Positions 9,868 through 19,598 of a stretch of 64,000 nt of DNA are shown piece by piece; within the stretch, counting starts at the first letter, position 1; every line of letters begins with the position of its first letter. The notes beneath the pieces are model-generated. The model was given only the letters and a program-made list of their open reading frames with translations, did no database searches and was not told where the DNA came from. Source of the stretch: Prochlorococcus sp. AG-409-M05 (GTDB lineage Bacteria > Cyanobacteriota > Cyanobacteriia > PCC-6307 > Cyanobiaceae); the NCBI GenBank assembly GCA_003215435.1, contig QCKJ01000003.1, positions 62,001 to 126,000 of the forward strand, in the 5' to 3' direction. The translations under genes were made by a program, and so were the position numbers.

Positions 9868-11259
9868 CTATTTTCCAATACAAAAGCGCGAGAATATTCG
9901 CTCAAGCATTCCATCAGTAATCTCCTCTCCAGTGATTTCTCCCAAACTGTGGATTGCTTGTCGTAAATCAATGGTCCAAAAATCCCATGGTAGCTCCTGT
10001 GCTGCAACATTTTGACAGCGAGCCAATGACTCTGCTGCTACAGACGCTAAATCACCCTGCCTTTCATTTAGTGCTAATAGCAAACTTTTTACATTATCAA
10101 CACCAGACAATTTCAACAATTTATCAGTAAATATTTGCTGCCCTTCTCCTGTCTTAGCACTCATTTTCAGATCAATTTTAGTGCCAGAAAGTTGATCGCA
10201 AGAGTTGATTCCAATCAAACTCTTCACATCAATTTTATTACCAACAATCAGTCTTGGAACTTGGGCGGGAATACTCTCCAGCAATGCCTGATCATCGTTA
10301 GTCCAACCAATCGAAATATCAAAAATTAAAACTGCAACATCAGCTCCAGCTAAAGCCTCTCTACTACGATCAATACCCAATTGTTCTACTACATCAGTCG
10401 TAAGTCGAATCCCTGCTGTATCAAGAAGGGTTATCGGTACCCCCTCTAAAACAATGTCACTTTCAACTAAATCCCGAGTCGTACCAGGCAATTCATTAAC
10501 TATTGCTCGTTCATGATTGCTGAGAAGGTTAAGCAAAGAGCTTTTACCAACATTGGGCCTACCAATAAGAGCAACACGTAATCCATTCCGAAACAACCGG
10601 CCTCTTTCGGAATTCTTTACTAACTCCAAAAGTTCATATCGGACTTGTTGAATGACCTCTAAAACATGATTTCCATCAAGAGGAGGTAAATCATCCTCAA
10701 AATCAACCCTAGCTTCTAATTCAGATAATTGATCTAAAAGGCGTCCTCTCAACGAACTCATTGTCTGATAAATACCACCATCCAAACCTGCCATTGCTAG
10801 CTGTGCAGCTCTTTGACTACGTGCGCCTATCAATTCACTAATAGACTCCGCCTGAGTCAAATCCAGTCGACCATTAAGAACAGCACGCTGACTAAACTCA
10901 CCTGGAAGTGCACGCCTTACTCCTGGCTGCAAAAGAACTCTTTCTAAAACACGTTTCACAGCGACAAGACCACCATGACAATGAATCTCAACTACATCCT
11001 CACCTGTGAAACTGCGCGGTGACTTCATTAGCAAAATCAATACTTCATCTATCCTTTCTTTACCCTTGCCGTCCATAACGTGGCCATACAGCACACGATG
11101 ACTCTCCCAAATCTGTTTACCAGAAATCTTTACCACACTGCGACCAACCGACTCAGCTAATTCACCAGACACTCTCACTACTGCAATACCTCCTTGACCT
11201 GGAGCAACCGCTGTAGCTATTGCAGCAATAGTTTCTTGTCCAAAAAAAGAATCTGGCAT
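9868..11259 (-). CDS. mnmE: tRNA modification GTPase MnmE
   Basis: With MnmG it installs the aminomethyl-type modification on wobble uridine 34 of certain tRNAs. The N-terminal folate-binding domain begins ETIAAIATAVAPGQGGIAVVR; the G domain has GRPNVGKSSLLN (P-loop), GTTRD, DTAGI and NKID; the C-terminus ends FCIGK, the invariant cysteine tail of the family. 463 residues is normal. Its partner mnmG is also in this window at 48055, far away, so the two are not in one operon. Confidence 0.96.
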   Translation of the reverse strand: MPDSFFGQETIAAIATAVAPGQGGIAVVRVSGELAESVGRSVVKISGKQIWESHRVLYGHVMDGKGKERIDEVLILLMKSPRSFTGEDVVEIHCHGGLVAVKRVLERVLLQPGVRRALPGEFSQRAVLNGRLDLTQAESISELIGARSQRAAQLAMAGLDGGIYQTMSSLRGRLLDQLSELEARVDFEDDLPPLDGNHVLEVIQQVRYELLELVKNSERGRLFRNGLRVALIGRPNVGKSSLLNLLSNHERAIVNELPGTTRDLVESDIVLEGVPITLLDTAGIRLTTDVVEQLGIDRSREALAGADVAVLIFDISIGWTNDDQALLESIPAQVPRLIVGNKIDVKSLIGINSCDQLSGTKIDLKMSAKTGEGQQIFTDKLLKLSGVDNVKSLLLALNERQGDLASVAAESLARCQNVAAQELPWDFWTIDLRQAIHSLGEITGEEITDGMLERIFSRFCIGK

Positions 11260-11337
11260 TACAAAACCGACTTGAGAACTTGACTACTCTCCAAAACAAC
11301 TTCTTTCATTTCATGCCCAAAATACTGTCTTTTTGCC

Positions 11338-11799
11338 ATGTCTCGACTCTTAAAGGTACTAACAAATAAATTCCGCCGCTTACTCATCTGGTTATGGAAA
11401 CAAGAAGGTACTCCAGGACATCGTGCACGAGGAGTGGCCGTAGGGGTATTCACAGGTTGTTTCCCACTTTTTGGATTCCAAACATTATTAGGCATCATTC
11501 TTGCAAGCGTAGTTCGTGGCAATCTTCTTTTAGCAGCTGCAGGTACATGGATCAGTAATCCAAGTACTTATATACCGCTCTACTGGTTCAACTATCGTGT
11601 TGGGACATACCTTCTTAGAAAATGGCATCACACAACAGATCTCAACCTGAACAAATCTCAAGACTTATGGACTAAAAGCATAGGAATAACTATTCGAATG
11701 CTAGTTGGCTCCTCATTAGTGGGATTAATTGCTGCGGTACTAGCAGGAGGGCTCACATACTTAATGCTGAAAAGACTTACAAAGAGTCAAGATAATTAG
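11338..11799 (+). CDS. DUF2062 membrane protein
   Basis: A 153-residue protein matching the DUF2062 pattern: GTPGHRARGVAVGVFTGCFPLFGFQTLLG, then ISNPSTYIPLYWFNYRVGTYLL. It has about three predicted membrane helices (around residues 35-60, 65-90 and the C-terminal 110-145). The family is widespread in proteobacteria and cyanobacteria with no settled function; some members are fused to glycosyltransferases. It is divergent from mnmE and converges on a doubtful short frame and then spoT. Confidence 0.85.
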   Translation: MSRLLKVLTNKFRRLLIWLWKQEGTPGHRARGVAVGVFTGCFPLFGFQTLLGIILASVVRGNLLLAAAGTWISNPSTYIPLYWFNYRVGTYLLRKWHHTTDLNLNKSQDLWTKSIGITIRMLVGSSLVGLIAAVLAGGLTYLMLKRLTKSQDN

Positions 11800-11986
11800 T
11801 CAAAAAATTATCAAAAGTACTAATCCATCTAGAGAATACTCGACCATTCATATAGTGGACTCCGCTAGCCATATAGATAACCTTTCCTACACAGTTGCTC
11901 AATAACTTATTTGGAGAAGTTAAGTACAACATTCCACAATGAAAGCAACAAGTTGATGAATTAAGAAACGCTAAACTAACGATCAA
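11777..11986 (-). CDS. Possible small protein, function unknown
   Basis: An open frame of 69 codons from TTG 11986, or 51 codons from ATG 11932, fills the 213-bp gap between the DUF2062 gene and spoT and overlaps the end of the former by 23 bases. It contains CCFHCG and a stretch MASGVHYMNGRVFSRW that looks protein-like rather than random. I do not recognise the family, no strong ribosome binding site is visible, and it may be spurious. Confidence 0.3.
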   Translation of the reverse strand: MIVSLAFLNSSTCCFHCGMLYLTSPNKLLSNCVGKVIYMASGVHYMNGRVFSRWISTFDNFLTNYLDSL

Positions 11987-12012
11987 TTACAAGGGCCATT
12001 TACATGCAACCC

Positions 12013-14352
12013 TTAGCCCAGGCCTGTACGAGCAATATCTAAAACATCTACCATAGAGCGAATCTGAGCAATTGTATTAACTAGCTGTGTAGAGCTAGTT
12101 AGCTCTACACGCAAATCAATGCAGGCAGGCTTACCAAACGCAGTCTTAACTCGTGCATCACTCACATTGATGCCACTATCAGAAAGTCTCATCAGGATAT
12201 CTTTAAGGATCCCTACTCGATCTATTACCTCAATGCGTAACTGAACTGGGAAGCGCTGAGCATTTAATGATGTCGACCCATTCCAATGCACGGGAAGTCT
12301 ACGTTCTGTAGGAATAGATGAAACATTCGCACAGTCCTTACGGTGAATTGTAATTCCATGATTTCCTAAGGCAACAGTTCCAACTATAGGCTCACCTGGA
12401 AGTGGGCTACAGCAACCTCCAAGGCGATAATCCAATCCTTCAACGCCAAGAATAGGCTCACCTTCTCTATGAGTAGATCTAGATGTAAGTAATTCAGTAG
12501 GAGTTGAAAACTGTTGAGCTACATCAACTTCAGTAATATTTTTATGAGGGGTCTCATTTTGTAAGCGAATTTCTTCACGTAATCGATTAAGAACCTGTTG
12601 AAGAGTAACAGCCCCAAACCCTAGTCCAGCTAATAAGTCATCTGTAGAATGATAGTTGCAGCGCTCTGACACCTTACTCATGGCATTGCTGTTTAACAAA
12701 GTCTCAAACCCATCTCGACCTAATTCCCGTTCAAGCATTTCCTTTCCACGTTGAATAGTCTCATCACGATGACTTCTCTTGTACCACTGTCGTATTCGAT
12801 TACGAGCAGTAGGAGTCGCAACAAAATTGAGCCAGTCAAGACTAGGATGTGCAGTCTTACTAGTTAATACTTGAACAAAGTCTCCATTCTTCAATGATGT
12901 GGACAGAGGACATAAGCGATCATTGATTCGGCTCCCATGGCAATGGTTCCCAACCTCCGAATGAATACGATACGCAAAGTCAACTGCTGTTGACCCTTTA
13001 CGAAGACCAACAACATCTCCTTTAGGGGTAAACACAAATACCTCCTCGTCAAATAAATCATCTTTGATCGAAGCCAGATAGTCATTATGATCATCATTAC
13101 CACCTTCCTGTTGCCATTCGACTAATTGTCGTAACCAATTAAACCTCTCTGTATTACCAGCAGCTGGCGAACCTCCTTCTTTATATTTCCAGTGTGCAGC
13201 AATTCCAAACTCCGCAACCCGGTGCATTTCTGAAGTACGGATCTGCACTTCTATAGGACGATGTCTACCAATTACAGCCGTATGCAAGGATTGATAGCCA
13301 TTTGGTTTTGGTAAACCAATATAATCCTTAAATCGCCCAGGAATAGGTCGAAAAGTGTCATGAACTACCGCTAATGCTCTATAACAAGTTTCCAAGCTGG
13401 GTGCAATAATTCTCAAAGCTGCTACGTCAAAAATCTCATGAAAGGCCTTTTGTTGCCTTCTCATTTTTGCCCAAATGCCATACAGATGTTTAGGACGACC
13501 TGACACTTCGCAACTGTCTAATCCCGCCGCAGTTAATTTATCTCTTAACAACTCCTCCGTAATCAAGAGTCGATCTTCCCTTTCACTTCGCTTAGTCGCA
13601 ACTTGTTGCTGAATATCACGAAAATCCTCTGGTTCTAAGAGTTTAAAAGCTAAATCCTCAAGTTCCCATTTAAATCGTCCAATTCCTAGGCGATTTGCAA
13701 GAGGTGCGTATATCTCTCGAGTCTCACGTGCAATGCGTTGTTGCTTGTCTGGTTGCAGGAAACTAAGTGTGCGCATGTTATGAAGTCTGTCGGCCAATTT
13801 CACTAAAACAACTCGAATATCACTAGCCATAGCCAAAAACATTTTGCGCAAATTTTCTGCCTGCGCCTCAGTTCTATTAGTGAAATGTATTCCCCCAAGC
13901 TTGGTCACTCCTTCAACTAATCCCCTAACCTCCTTCCCAAAAAAACCTTCTAGATGCTCAGGAGTGACGTCAGTGTCTTCTACAACATCGTGGAGGAAAC
14001 CTGCAGCAATAACACTTGGGCTAGCCCCAATTTCACGCAATAAATCAGCTACAGCAACCGGATGCACAATATATGGATCACCACTTGCGCGAAATTGGCC
14101 TTCATGCAGCTGAAAAGCCAGATCAAACGCTCCAGCTAGCAATGCATCGGAATCGATTGGACAACTTTGTCCGATTCCAGGAGGACTTGCCTGAACACAC
14201 TCCCTTAACCATTCTGGCAAGGGTATGCCGTAATCATCAATATTGGTAATTTGGTGAGACCTAACTTCAGGCACGCCAAACACTGCTGGAGCAGAGACAG
14301 CATCAATCTTTGTTGACTCAGGCGCAGAAGTGGCGTTCAACATCCGATCCAT
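12013..14352 (-). CDS. spoT: Bifunctional (p)ppGpp synthetase/hydrolase (RelA/SpoT homologue)
   Basis: Makes and degrades the stringent-response alarmone. Domains in order: an HD hydrolase domain with HPVAVADLLREIG and FLHDVVEDT (about residues 95-125), a nucleotidyltransferase synthetase domain with PIPGRFKDYIGLPKPNGYQSLHT, a TGS domain with VFTPKGDVVGLRKGSTAVDFAYRIH, and a C-terminal ACT domain. The synthetase loop reads RFKD, the form typical of bifunctional enzymes, and the HD residues are intact, so both activities are expected. 779 residues. It is divergent from the ABC ATPase gene, with a 46-bp gap. Confidence 0.95.
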   Translation of the reverse strand: MDRMLNATSAPESTKIDAVSAPAVFGVPEVRSHQITNIDDYGIPLPEWLRECVQASPPGIGQSCPIDSDALLAGAFDLAFQLHEGQFRASGDPYIVHPVAVADLLREIGASPSVIAAGFLHDVVEDTDVTPEHLEGFFGKEVRGLVEGVTKLGGIHFTNRTEAQAENLRKMFLAMASDIRVVLVKLADRLHNMRTLSFLQPDKQQRIARETREIYAPLANRLGIGRFKWELEDLAFKLLEPEDFRDIQQQVATKRSEREDRLLITEELLRDKLTAAGLDSCEVSGRPKHLYGIWAKMRRQQKAFHEIFDVAALRIIAPSLETCYRALAVVHDTFRPIPGRFKDYIGLPKPNGYQSLHTAVIGRHRPIEVQIRTSEMHRVAEFGIAAHWKYKEGGSPAAGNTERFNWLRQLVEWQQEGGNDDHNDYLASIKDDLFDEEVFVFTPKGDVVGLRKGSTAVDFAYRIHSEVGNHCHGSRINDRLCPLSTSLKNGDFVQVLTSKTAHPSLDWLNFVATPTARNRIRQWYKRSHRDETIQRGKEMLERELGRDGFETLLNSNAMSKVSERCNYHSTDDLLAGLGFGAVTLQQVLNRLREEIRLQNETPHKNITEVDVAQQFSTPTELLTSRSTHREGEPILGVEGLDYRLGGCCSPLPGEPIVGTVALGNHGITIHRKDCANVSSIPTERRLPVHWNGSTSLNAQRFPVQLRIEVIDRVGILKDILMRLSDSGINVSDARVKTAFGKPACIDLRVELTSSTQLVNTIAQIRSMVDVLDIARTGLG

Positions 14353-14398
14353 CGGATGAATACATGGTATTCAAACTAAGGAAACCTCGCTATTAATA

Positions 14399-16012
14399 AT
14401 GTTCAGTTCATCAGAACAAATACTCAAAATCAACCAATTAAGCATGCGGTACCCACGCAATCTTAATTGGACACTAAAAGACCTAACCATAGGGATTTCA
14501 GCTAAAGAGCGGCTTGCCTTAGTAGGTCCATCAGGTTGTGGGAAAAGCACATTAACGAAAGTAATTTTGAATATGCAGCCAAAGGGAAGCATCTGCACTG
14601 GAGAAGTACTTCTTAATGGGAAAAATCCCAAAAAATTAAGTCCAAGCCATTTAAGACAACTTCGAGGTGAAGCAGTTGGTCTGGTTTTCCAAGACCCAAT
14701 GACTCGTTTAAACCCTCTCATCACCATCGGGCAACACCTTGTTGACACACTTAATAGCCACAACCCAAAAGCAAGTTGTAACTACCACAGAAAAAGAGCA
14801 AGAGAGCTTCTCGAGAAAGTAGGTATTGGTGCCAATCGCTTTAAGGCATATCCACATGAAGTCAGCGGAGGAATGCGGCAGAGACTTGCTATCGCAATGG
14901 CTATTTGTCTAAATCCACCGTTGATCATTGCAGACGAACCAACTACCAGCCTTGATGTAGCGGTAGCAGACCAAGTCATGGGGGAACTAGCAAATCTTTG
15001 TGAAGAGCTTGGAAGTGCACTGTTACTAATAAGTCATGACCTTGCTTTAGCAGCCAGATGGTGTAATCGAATGGCGATTCTTGATATGGGTCGAATAGTG
15101 GAAGAAGGCACAAGCTGTGAACTATTAACTAAGCCCCAATCCACCATTGGGAAAAGACTCTTGGAATGTGCACGAAAAAGAGAAGGCGAAAATACACCTT
15201 TCCTATTGCATTCAGAAGTCGTATTAGAAGTTGAAAATCTGCGTTGCTGGCATTCAATTGGTGGTTACCCCTGGTCTCCACAATGGTTAAAAGCCTTGGA
15301 TGAAATTAATTTTTGCCTGCATGCTGGTGAAACACTAGGAATCGTAGGCGCATCAGGTTGTGGCAAAAGTACATTGTGCCGAGCATTAATGGGACTCACG
15401 AGTGTCAAAGGGGGGCAAGTCAAAATTGGAGGGGAAAACGTCCTGCAATTGCAAGGACATTCTTTAAAAAAAGCCAGAAAAACAATGCAAATGGTGTTTC
15501 AAGACCCACTGGCTTGTCTTAACCCAAAAATGAATATTTTAGAGGCAATAGCAGATCCTCTACTCATCCATGGATTAACTACCAAAGCCCAAGCAAAAGA
15601 GCATGCGCGTTCTTTACTACAGGAAGTTGGTCTAACCCCACCTGAAAATTATCAATACAGACTCCCAAGTGAACTATCAGGAGGGCAACAACAAAGAATC
15701 GCTATAGCGAGAGCAATTGCTCTTAAACCAAAAGTTCTAATCTGCGATGAAAGTGTAAGTATGTTAGATGCAGAAATTCAGGCGGAAATTCTAACTCTCT
15801 TACAAAAACTACAAAAACATTTTAGATTATCAATTATCTTTGTAACCCATGATCTATCTGTTGCAATAGGCTTTTGTCATAGAGTCATTGTGCTCGATAA
15901 TGGATCTATCGTCGAAGAAGGTCCTGGAAAAGAATTACTACTTAGTCCTAAAACATCAATTACAGAGAGAATGATGAAAGCCTGTCCAAGACTCCCAAAA
16001 AGCAAATCTTGA
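14399..16012 (+). CDS. ABC transporter ATP-binding protein, two fused ATPase domains
   Basis: A 537-residue protein with two complete ATPase domains of the oligopeptide/nickel (DppD-DppF, YejF-like) class. Domain 1: GPSGCGKST around residues 43-51, VFQDPMTRLNP, signature VSGGMRQRLAIAMA, Walker B LIIADEPTTSLD. Domain 2: GASGCGKST, VFQDPLACLNP, LSGGQQQRIAIARA, Walker B VLICDESVSMLD. No permease or binding-protein gene is adjacent, so the transported substrate cannot be inferred. It ends one base before rluD on the opposite strand. Confidence 0.9.
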   Translation: MFSSSEQILKINQLSMRYPRNLNWTLKDLTIGISAKERLALVGPSGCGKSTLTKVILNMQPKGSICTGEVLLNGKNPKKLSPSHLRQLRGEAVGLVFQDPMTRLNPLITIGQHLVDTLNSHNPKASCNYHRKRARELLEKVGIGANRFKAYPHEVSGGMRQRLAIAMAICLNPPLIIADEPTTSLDVAVADQVMGELANLCEELGSALLLISHDLALAARWCNRMAILDMGRIVEEGTSCELLTKPQSTIGKRLLECARKREGENTPFLLHSEVVLEVENLRCWHSIGGYPWSPQWLKALDEINFCLHAGETLGIVGASGCGKSTLCRALMGLTSVKGGQVKIGGENVLQLQGHSLKKARKTMQMVFQDPLACLNPKMNILEAIADPLLIHGLTTKAQAKEHARSLLQEVGLTPPENYQYRLPSELSGGQQQRIAIARAIALKPKVLICDESVSMLDAEIQAEILTLLQKLQKHFRLSIIFVTHDLSVAIGFCHRVIVLDNGSIVEEGPGKELLLSPKTSITERMMKACPRLPKSKS

Positions 16013-16978
16013 TCATTTTCTATTACGCAATAAATTCAAAAGACGTGAAAATATCTCAGGTAATGGGGCCTCAAAAAACATCCTTTCACAAGTATTTGGG
16101 TGATCAAGTGTTAACTCAATAGCATGGAGAACCTGACCGGGTAAATCGATAGGAAGTTTTCTACAACGGCTATATTTTTGATCTCCAAGTACAGGGTGTC
16201 CGAGATGGGCTGCATGGACACGAATTTGGTGTGTACGACCTGTATCAAGCTTGAATCGCAGCAATGAATAATCACCAAAGCGTTCGATTAACTTCCAATG
16301 AGTACATGCATATCGACCAATTTCATTAGAAGTCACGCTGTACTTCTTCCGATCAACTGGATGCCGTCCAATATTCGCAATAATGGTTCCCTCTTCACCC
16401 TTTGGAACTCCATGAACAACTGCCCAATAATTACGATTCGCTATTCTTTTTTGTATTTGCCTCTGAAGATTTACCAATGCTTCTTGAGTTTTTGCAATAA
16501 CAATGCATCCAGATGTCTGTTTATCAAGGCGATGTACTATTCCTGGCCGCAACTTTCCATTAATCCCAGGTAAATCCTGACAATGATGTAACACACCATT
16601 CACGAGTGTTCCATCTTTATTACCTGGTGCAGGGTGCACTGTGATGCCTGAAGGCTTATTAATTACGATCATATATTGATCTTCAAAAAGGATATCTAAA
16701 TCCATCTTTTCTGGCCTCAAATAAGGAAGCGGCTCAGGAGGGGGCAGCCAAAATTGCACCTCGTCTCCATTACGTAATGGAGTTTTTGAACGAGCTGTAA
16801 TTCCATTAACTAATACAAATCCAGCCTCAATAAACTTCTGGACACTTGCTCTACTTTGCTCAGATCTTTGCCTTACGAGCCATCGATCCAACCGCATAGG
16901 GTGAGGCTCTGAGTAATACAGCTTTAATAGCTCCCCTTGACCTTCTCCAAAAACATTGGGGAAACCTTCCCAAGTCAT
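16013..16978 (-). CDS. rluD: Ribosomal large subunit pseudouridine synthase (RluD family)
   Basis: Isomerises uridines in 23S rRNA. An N-terminal S4 RNA-binding domain (RLDRWLVRQ..SRASVQKFIEAGFVLVNG) is followed by the RluA/RluD catalytic domain with PGIVHRLDKQTSG, which carries the essential aspartate, and LDTGRTHQIRVH. 321 residues, in the RluD range. The start overlaps the rbgA stop by four bases (ATGA), so translation is probably coupled to rbgA. The specific uridines are not deducible; RluD is preferred over RluA or RluC because of the S4 domain and length. Confidence 0.9.
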   Translation of the reverse strand: MTWEGFPNVFGEGQGELLKLYYSEPHPMRLDRWLVRQRSEQSRASVQKFIEAGFVLVNGITARSKTPLRNGDEVQFWLPPPEPLPYLRPEKMDLDILFEDQYMIVINKPSGITVHPAPGNKDGTLVNGVLHHCQDLPGINGKLRPGIVHRLDKQTSGCIVIAKTQEALVNLQRQIQKRIANRNYWAVVHGVPKGEEGTIIANIGRHPVDRKKYSVTSNEIGRYACTHWKLIERFGDYSLLRFKLDTGRTHQIRVHAAHLGHPVLGDQKYSRCRKLPIDLPGQVLHAIELTLDHPNTCERMFFEAPLPEIFSRLLNLLRNRK

Positions 16979-17859
16979 GGGAGCTCCAAAGAAATTTTTC
17001 CTAAAAGTGTTTTCCTAAAATCATCAAGGATTCGCTGGGCTATTCGCAATTTATCTCCTGAAGTATGCCTTTTAGCAGCTTCAACCAACCAAGCATTTAG
17101 ATCATTATCTTGAGGTGAAATAGGAATCCCATAACGAGATTGCAAAAGATCAACTGACACTCCTGCAGATGCTTCTTTTTCTAAACGAAGGAGCATCTTT
17201 AGAAAAGCTATTGCAACTAATTCGACGTCATAAGCAGCCTGTCCAATGTCATCGCAAAGAGCCAGGTGTAAAGCTGCTTGCTGATCATCTAATCGAGGAG
17301 GTAGCACTCCAGGAGCATCTAAAAGATCAATCGCCTGACCAAGTCGAACCCAACGAAGAGCTCTAGTAACACCAGCACGACGAGCACTCTCTACAACCTT
17401 TTGACGAACCAATCGGTTAATCAGCGCTGATTTTCCTACATTTGGGAATCCCAATGTCAAAGCCCTAACAGGGCGAGATCGCATTCCTCTCGCTACTCGC
17501 CGCTGATTAAGTTGATCTCCTGCACGAATAGCTGCCTGTTTTAACTGATTTATACCTGTCCCACTTTTTGCATTACACCACCAAGGAGTCTGGCCATTTT
17601 TGCGAAACCATCTATCCCAAGATTCAAGTGCCTTGGAAGAAATCATGTCACGGCGATTGATCACTAGTAAATGTTGTTTCCCTTTCATCCAACGCTCCAA
17701 GCATGGATGTGCCGTGGCCAGAGGAATCCGAGCATCGCGTACCTCGAAAACCAAATCAACCTTCCCTAAATGCTTACTGAGCTGCTGCTCTGCCTTGGCT
17801 ATATGGCCAGGGTACCACTGAATAATTGACGTGCTCACGGCACCACTAGAACAGGACAA
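16975..17859 (-). CDS. rbgA: Ribosome biogenesis GTPase RbgA/YlqF
   Basis: Circularly permuted GTPase acting in late 50S assembly. The motif order is permuted: the G4-type VINRRD precedes the P-loop GFPNVGKSALINRL, followed by the G3-type LLDAPGVLPP. The N-terminus IIQWYPGHIAKAEQQL and VFEVRDARIPLATAHP are characteristic of YlqF. 294 residues, normal length. It overlaps rluD (4 bp) downstream and the universal stress protein gene (25 bp) upstream, so these three form a compact minus-strand unit. Confidence 0.94.
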   Translation of the reverse strand: MSCSSGAVSTSIIQWYPGHIAKAEQQLSKHLGKVDLVFEVRDARIPLATAHPCLERWMKGKQHLLVINRRDMISSKALESWDRWFRKNGQTPWWCNAKSGTGINQLKQAAIRAGDQLNQRRVARGMRSRPVRALTLGFPNVGKSALINRLVRQKVVESARRAGVTRALRWVRLGQAIDLLDAPGVLPPRLDDQQAALHLALCDDIGQAAYDVELVAIAFLKMLLRLEKEASAGVSVDLLQSRYGIPISPQDNDLNAWLVEAAKRHTSGDKLRIAQRILDDFRKTLLGKISLELP

Positions 17860-18218
17860 GGTGCAAGTTGAATAACACGAGAAGCAGTGCTTTCATTATC
17901 AGAATCTAACTTCAATCCTCTTGTTCCCATAATGATTAAATCTGCATTCATCTCATCAGCCACATCACAAATAACAAATGCAGGGTTGCCCTTACGCTCA
18001 ATCACATCACAAGAAACGCCTGCCTCCTGAATTTTCTCTCGCGCACGAGACAACAGAGAAGCCACGACTTGAAAATCATCCATGTCAGAGCGCTCTGATT
18101 GAACAACGGAAAGCACAATTAGTCGACTTGCATGTGTCTTAGCAATCTCTATAGCCTTCCTGGCGGTCTCCATCGATTCTCTACTGTGATCAATAGGAAA
18201 TACTACGGTTGCAAACAT
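17835..18218 (-). CDS. Universal stress protein (UspA family)
   Basis: 127 residues from the ATG at 18218, chosen because AAGGA precedes it at good spacing and because the start FATVVFPIDHSRESMETARKA matches the UspA beta-1/ATP loop. The C-terminal part has ADLIIMGTRGL and ends APCPVLVV, but the usual GxxGxxxxxxxxxG(S/T) loop is altered to GTRGLKLDSDNEST, so ATP binding may still occur with a variant loop. A longer frame to 18308 adds residues without similarity. It overlaps rbgA by 25 bases and is divergent from pgk. Confidence 0.88.
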   Translation of the reverse strand: MFATVVFPIDHSRESMETARKAIEIAKTHASRLIVLSVVQSERSDMDDFQVVASLLSRAREKIQEAGVSCDVIERKGNPAFVICDVADEMNADLIIMGTRGLKLDSDNESTASRVIQLAPCPVLVVP

Positions 18219-18349
18219 AAAATCCTTCTCTTGGTAATAGATCTGCTGTGTCTTATGTCCATTCAAGCAAGATTGACAACCTCGACTTAATCCGATTTTG
18301 CAATCCAAGGGTTAATATCATTCCCTTTTAAAGATCACAAAAAATTCTC

Positions 18350-19558
18350 ATGTCAAAGCGTTCCCTCTCAAGCCTCTCCGCAACAGAAGTCAGCGGCAAG
18401 CGAATTTTAGTGAGGGTCGACTTCAATGTACCAATCAATGATCAAGGAGTAATTACCGACGATACAAGGATTCGAGCAGCCCTCCCGACCATTAAAGACC
18501 TCATCGAAAAAGATGGAAAAGTAATCCTTGCAGCCCATTTCGGAAGGCCTAAAGGTCAAGTCAACGAGAAAATGAGGCTCACAGCTGTTTCAGTACGTTT
18601 GAGCGAACTAATAGGTAAAGCCGTTAAAAAAACAGAAAGCTGCATTGGTGAAGATGCAGAATCAAAAGTAAACGCAATGAATAATGGAGATGTTGTTCTA
18701 TTAGAGAATGTCCGTTTCTTTTCCGAAGAAGAAAACAACGAGCCAGGCTTTGCTCAAAAACTAGCCTCACTGGCAGATATTTACGTAAATGATGCATTTG
18801 GTGCTGCCCACCGTGCACATGCATCAACTCAAGGGGTTACCAAATTTTTGAGCCCAAATGTAGCTGGATACCTCATGGAAAAAGAGCTTCAATATCTGCA
18901 AGGAGCCATTGATGAACCAAATCGCCCCCTAGCAGCAATAGTTGGAGGGTCAAAGGTAAGTAGCAAAATTGGGGTTTTAGAAGCACTACTGGATAAATGT
19001 GACAAAGTGCTCATCGGAGGAGGAATGATCTTCACCTTCTACAAAGCCAGAGGCCTATCAGTAGGTAAAAGCCTCGTAGAAGAAGACAAACTGTCTCTAG
19101 CAAAAGAATTAGAGGCAAAAGCAAAAGATAAAGGCGTAGAACTCCTTTTACCTACCGATGTTTTGTTAGCTGACAACTTCGCCCCAGACGCAAATAGTCA
19201 GGTTTCTTCGATCAATTCCATACCTGAGGGATGGATGGGACTCGATATTGGTCCAAGTTCAATCAAAGTCTTTCAAGAAGCACTCTCAACATGTAGAACT
19301 GTGATTTGGAATGGACCCATGGGGGTTTTCGAATTCGACAAATTTGCACACGGTACCAATGCAATAGCAACTACCCTTGCCGATTTAAGTGGAAAAGGTT
19401 GTTGCACAATTATTGGCGGTGGTGACTCAGTCGCAGCAGTCGAAAAAGCGGGTTTAGCAGAACAAATGTCCCACATTTCAACTGGAGGTGGGGCTAGCCT
19501 TGAGCTGCTTGAAGGGAAGGTGCTACCTGGAGTAGCAGCCCTTGACAACTCAATCTAA
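18350..19558 (+). CDS. pgk: Phosphoglycerate kinase
   Basis: Reversible ATP-dependent phosphorylation of 3-phosphoglycerate in glycolysis and the Calvin cycle. Seen: RVDFNVP near the N-terminus, AAHFGRPKG, the [13 protein letters not shown] loop, [12 protein letters not shown], and the C-terminal nucleotide site [13 protein letters not shown] and [13 protein letters not shown]. 402 residues, typical. It is single, divergent from the stress-protein gene, and ends with a small inverted repeat. Confidence 0.97.
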   Translation: MSKRSLSSLSATEVSGKRILVRVDFNVPINDQGVITDDTRIRAALPTIKDLIEKDGKVILAAHFGRPKGQVNEKMRLTAVSVRLSELIGKAVKKTESCIGEDAESKVNAMNNGDVVLLENVRFFSEEENNEPGFAQKLASLADIYVNDAFGAAHRAHASTQGVTKFLSPNVAGYLMEKELQYLQGAIDEPNRPLAAIVGGSKVSSKIGVLEALLDKCDKVLIGGGMIFTFYKARGLSVGKSLVEEDKLSLAKELEAKAKDKGVELLLPTDVLLADNFAPDANSQVSSINSIPEGWMGLDIGPSSIKVFQEALSTCRTVIWNGPMGVFEFDKFAHGTNAIATTLADLSGKGCCTIIGGGDSVAAVEKAGLAEQMSHISTGGGASLELLEGKVLPGVAALDNSI

Positions 19559-19571
19559 GGAGCTGCTCCTT
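19557..19571 (+). terminator. Weak intrinsic terminator after pgk
   Basis: AAGGAGCTGCTCCTT is a perfect inverted repeat starting at the pgk stop and is followed by AAATTT rather than a strong T run. It could serve both convergent genes. Seen in sequence; function inferred. Confidence 0.4.
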
Positions 19572-19598
19572 AAATTTGATCAAAGTCAAAATCCACAG

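Noticed and set aside
18219-18308. Upstream extension of the universal stress protein
   Set aside because: Adds non-conserved residues; the ATG at 18218 has a good ribosome binding site and the domain begins there.
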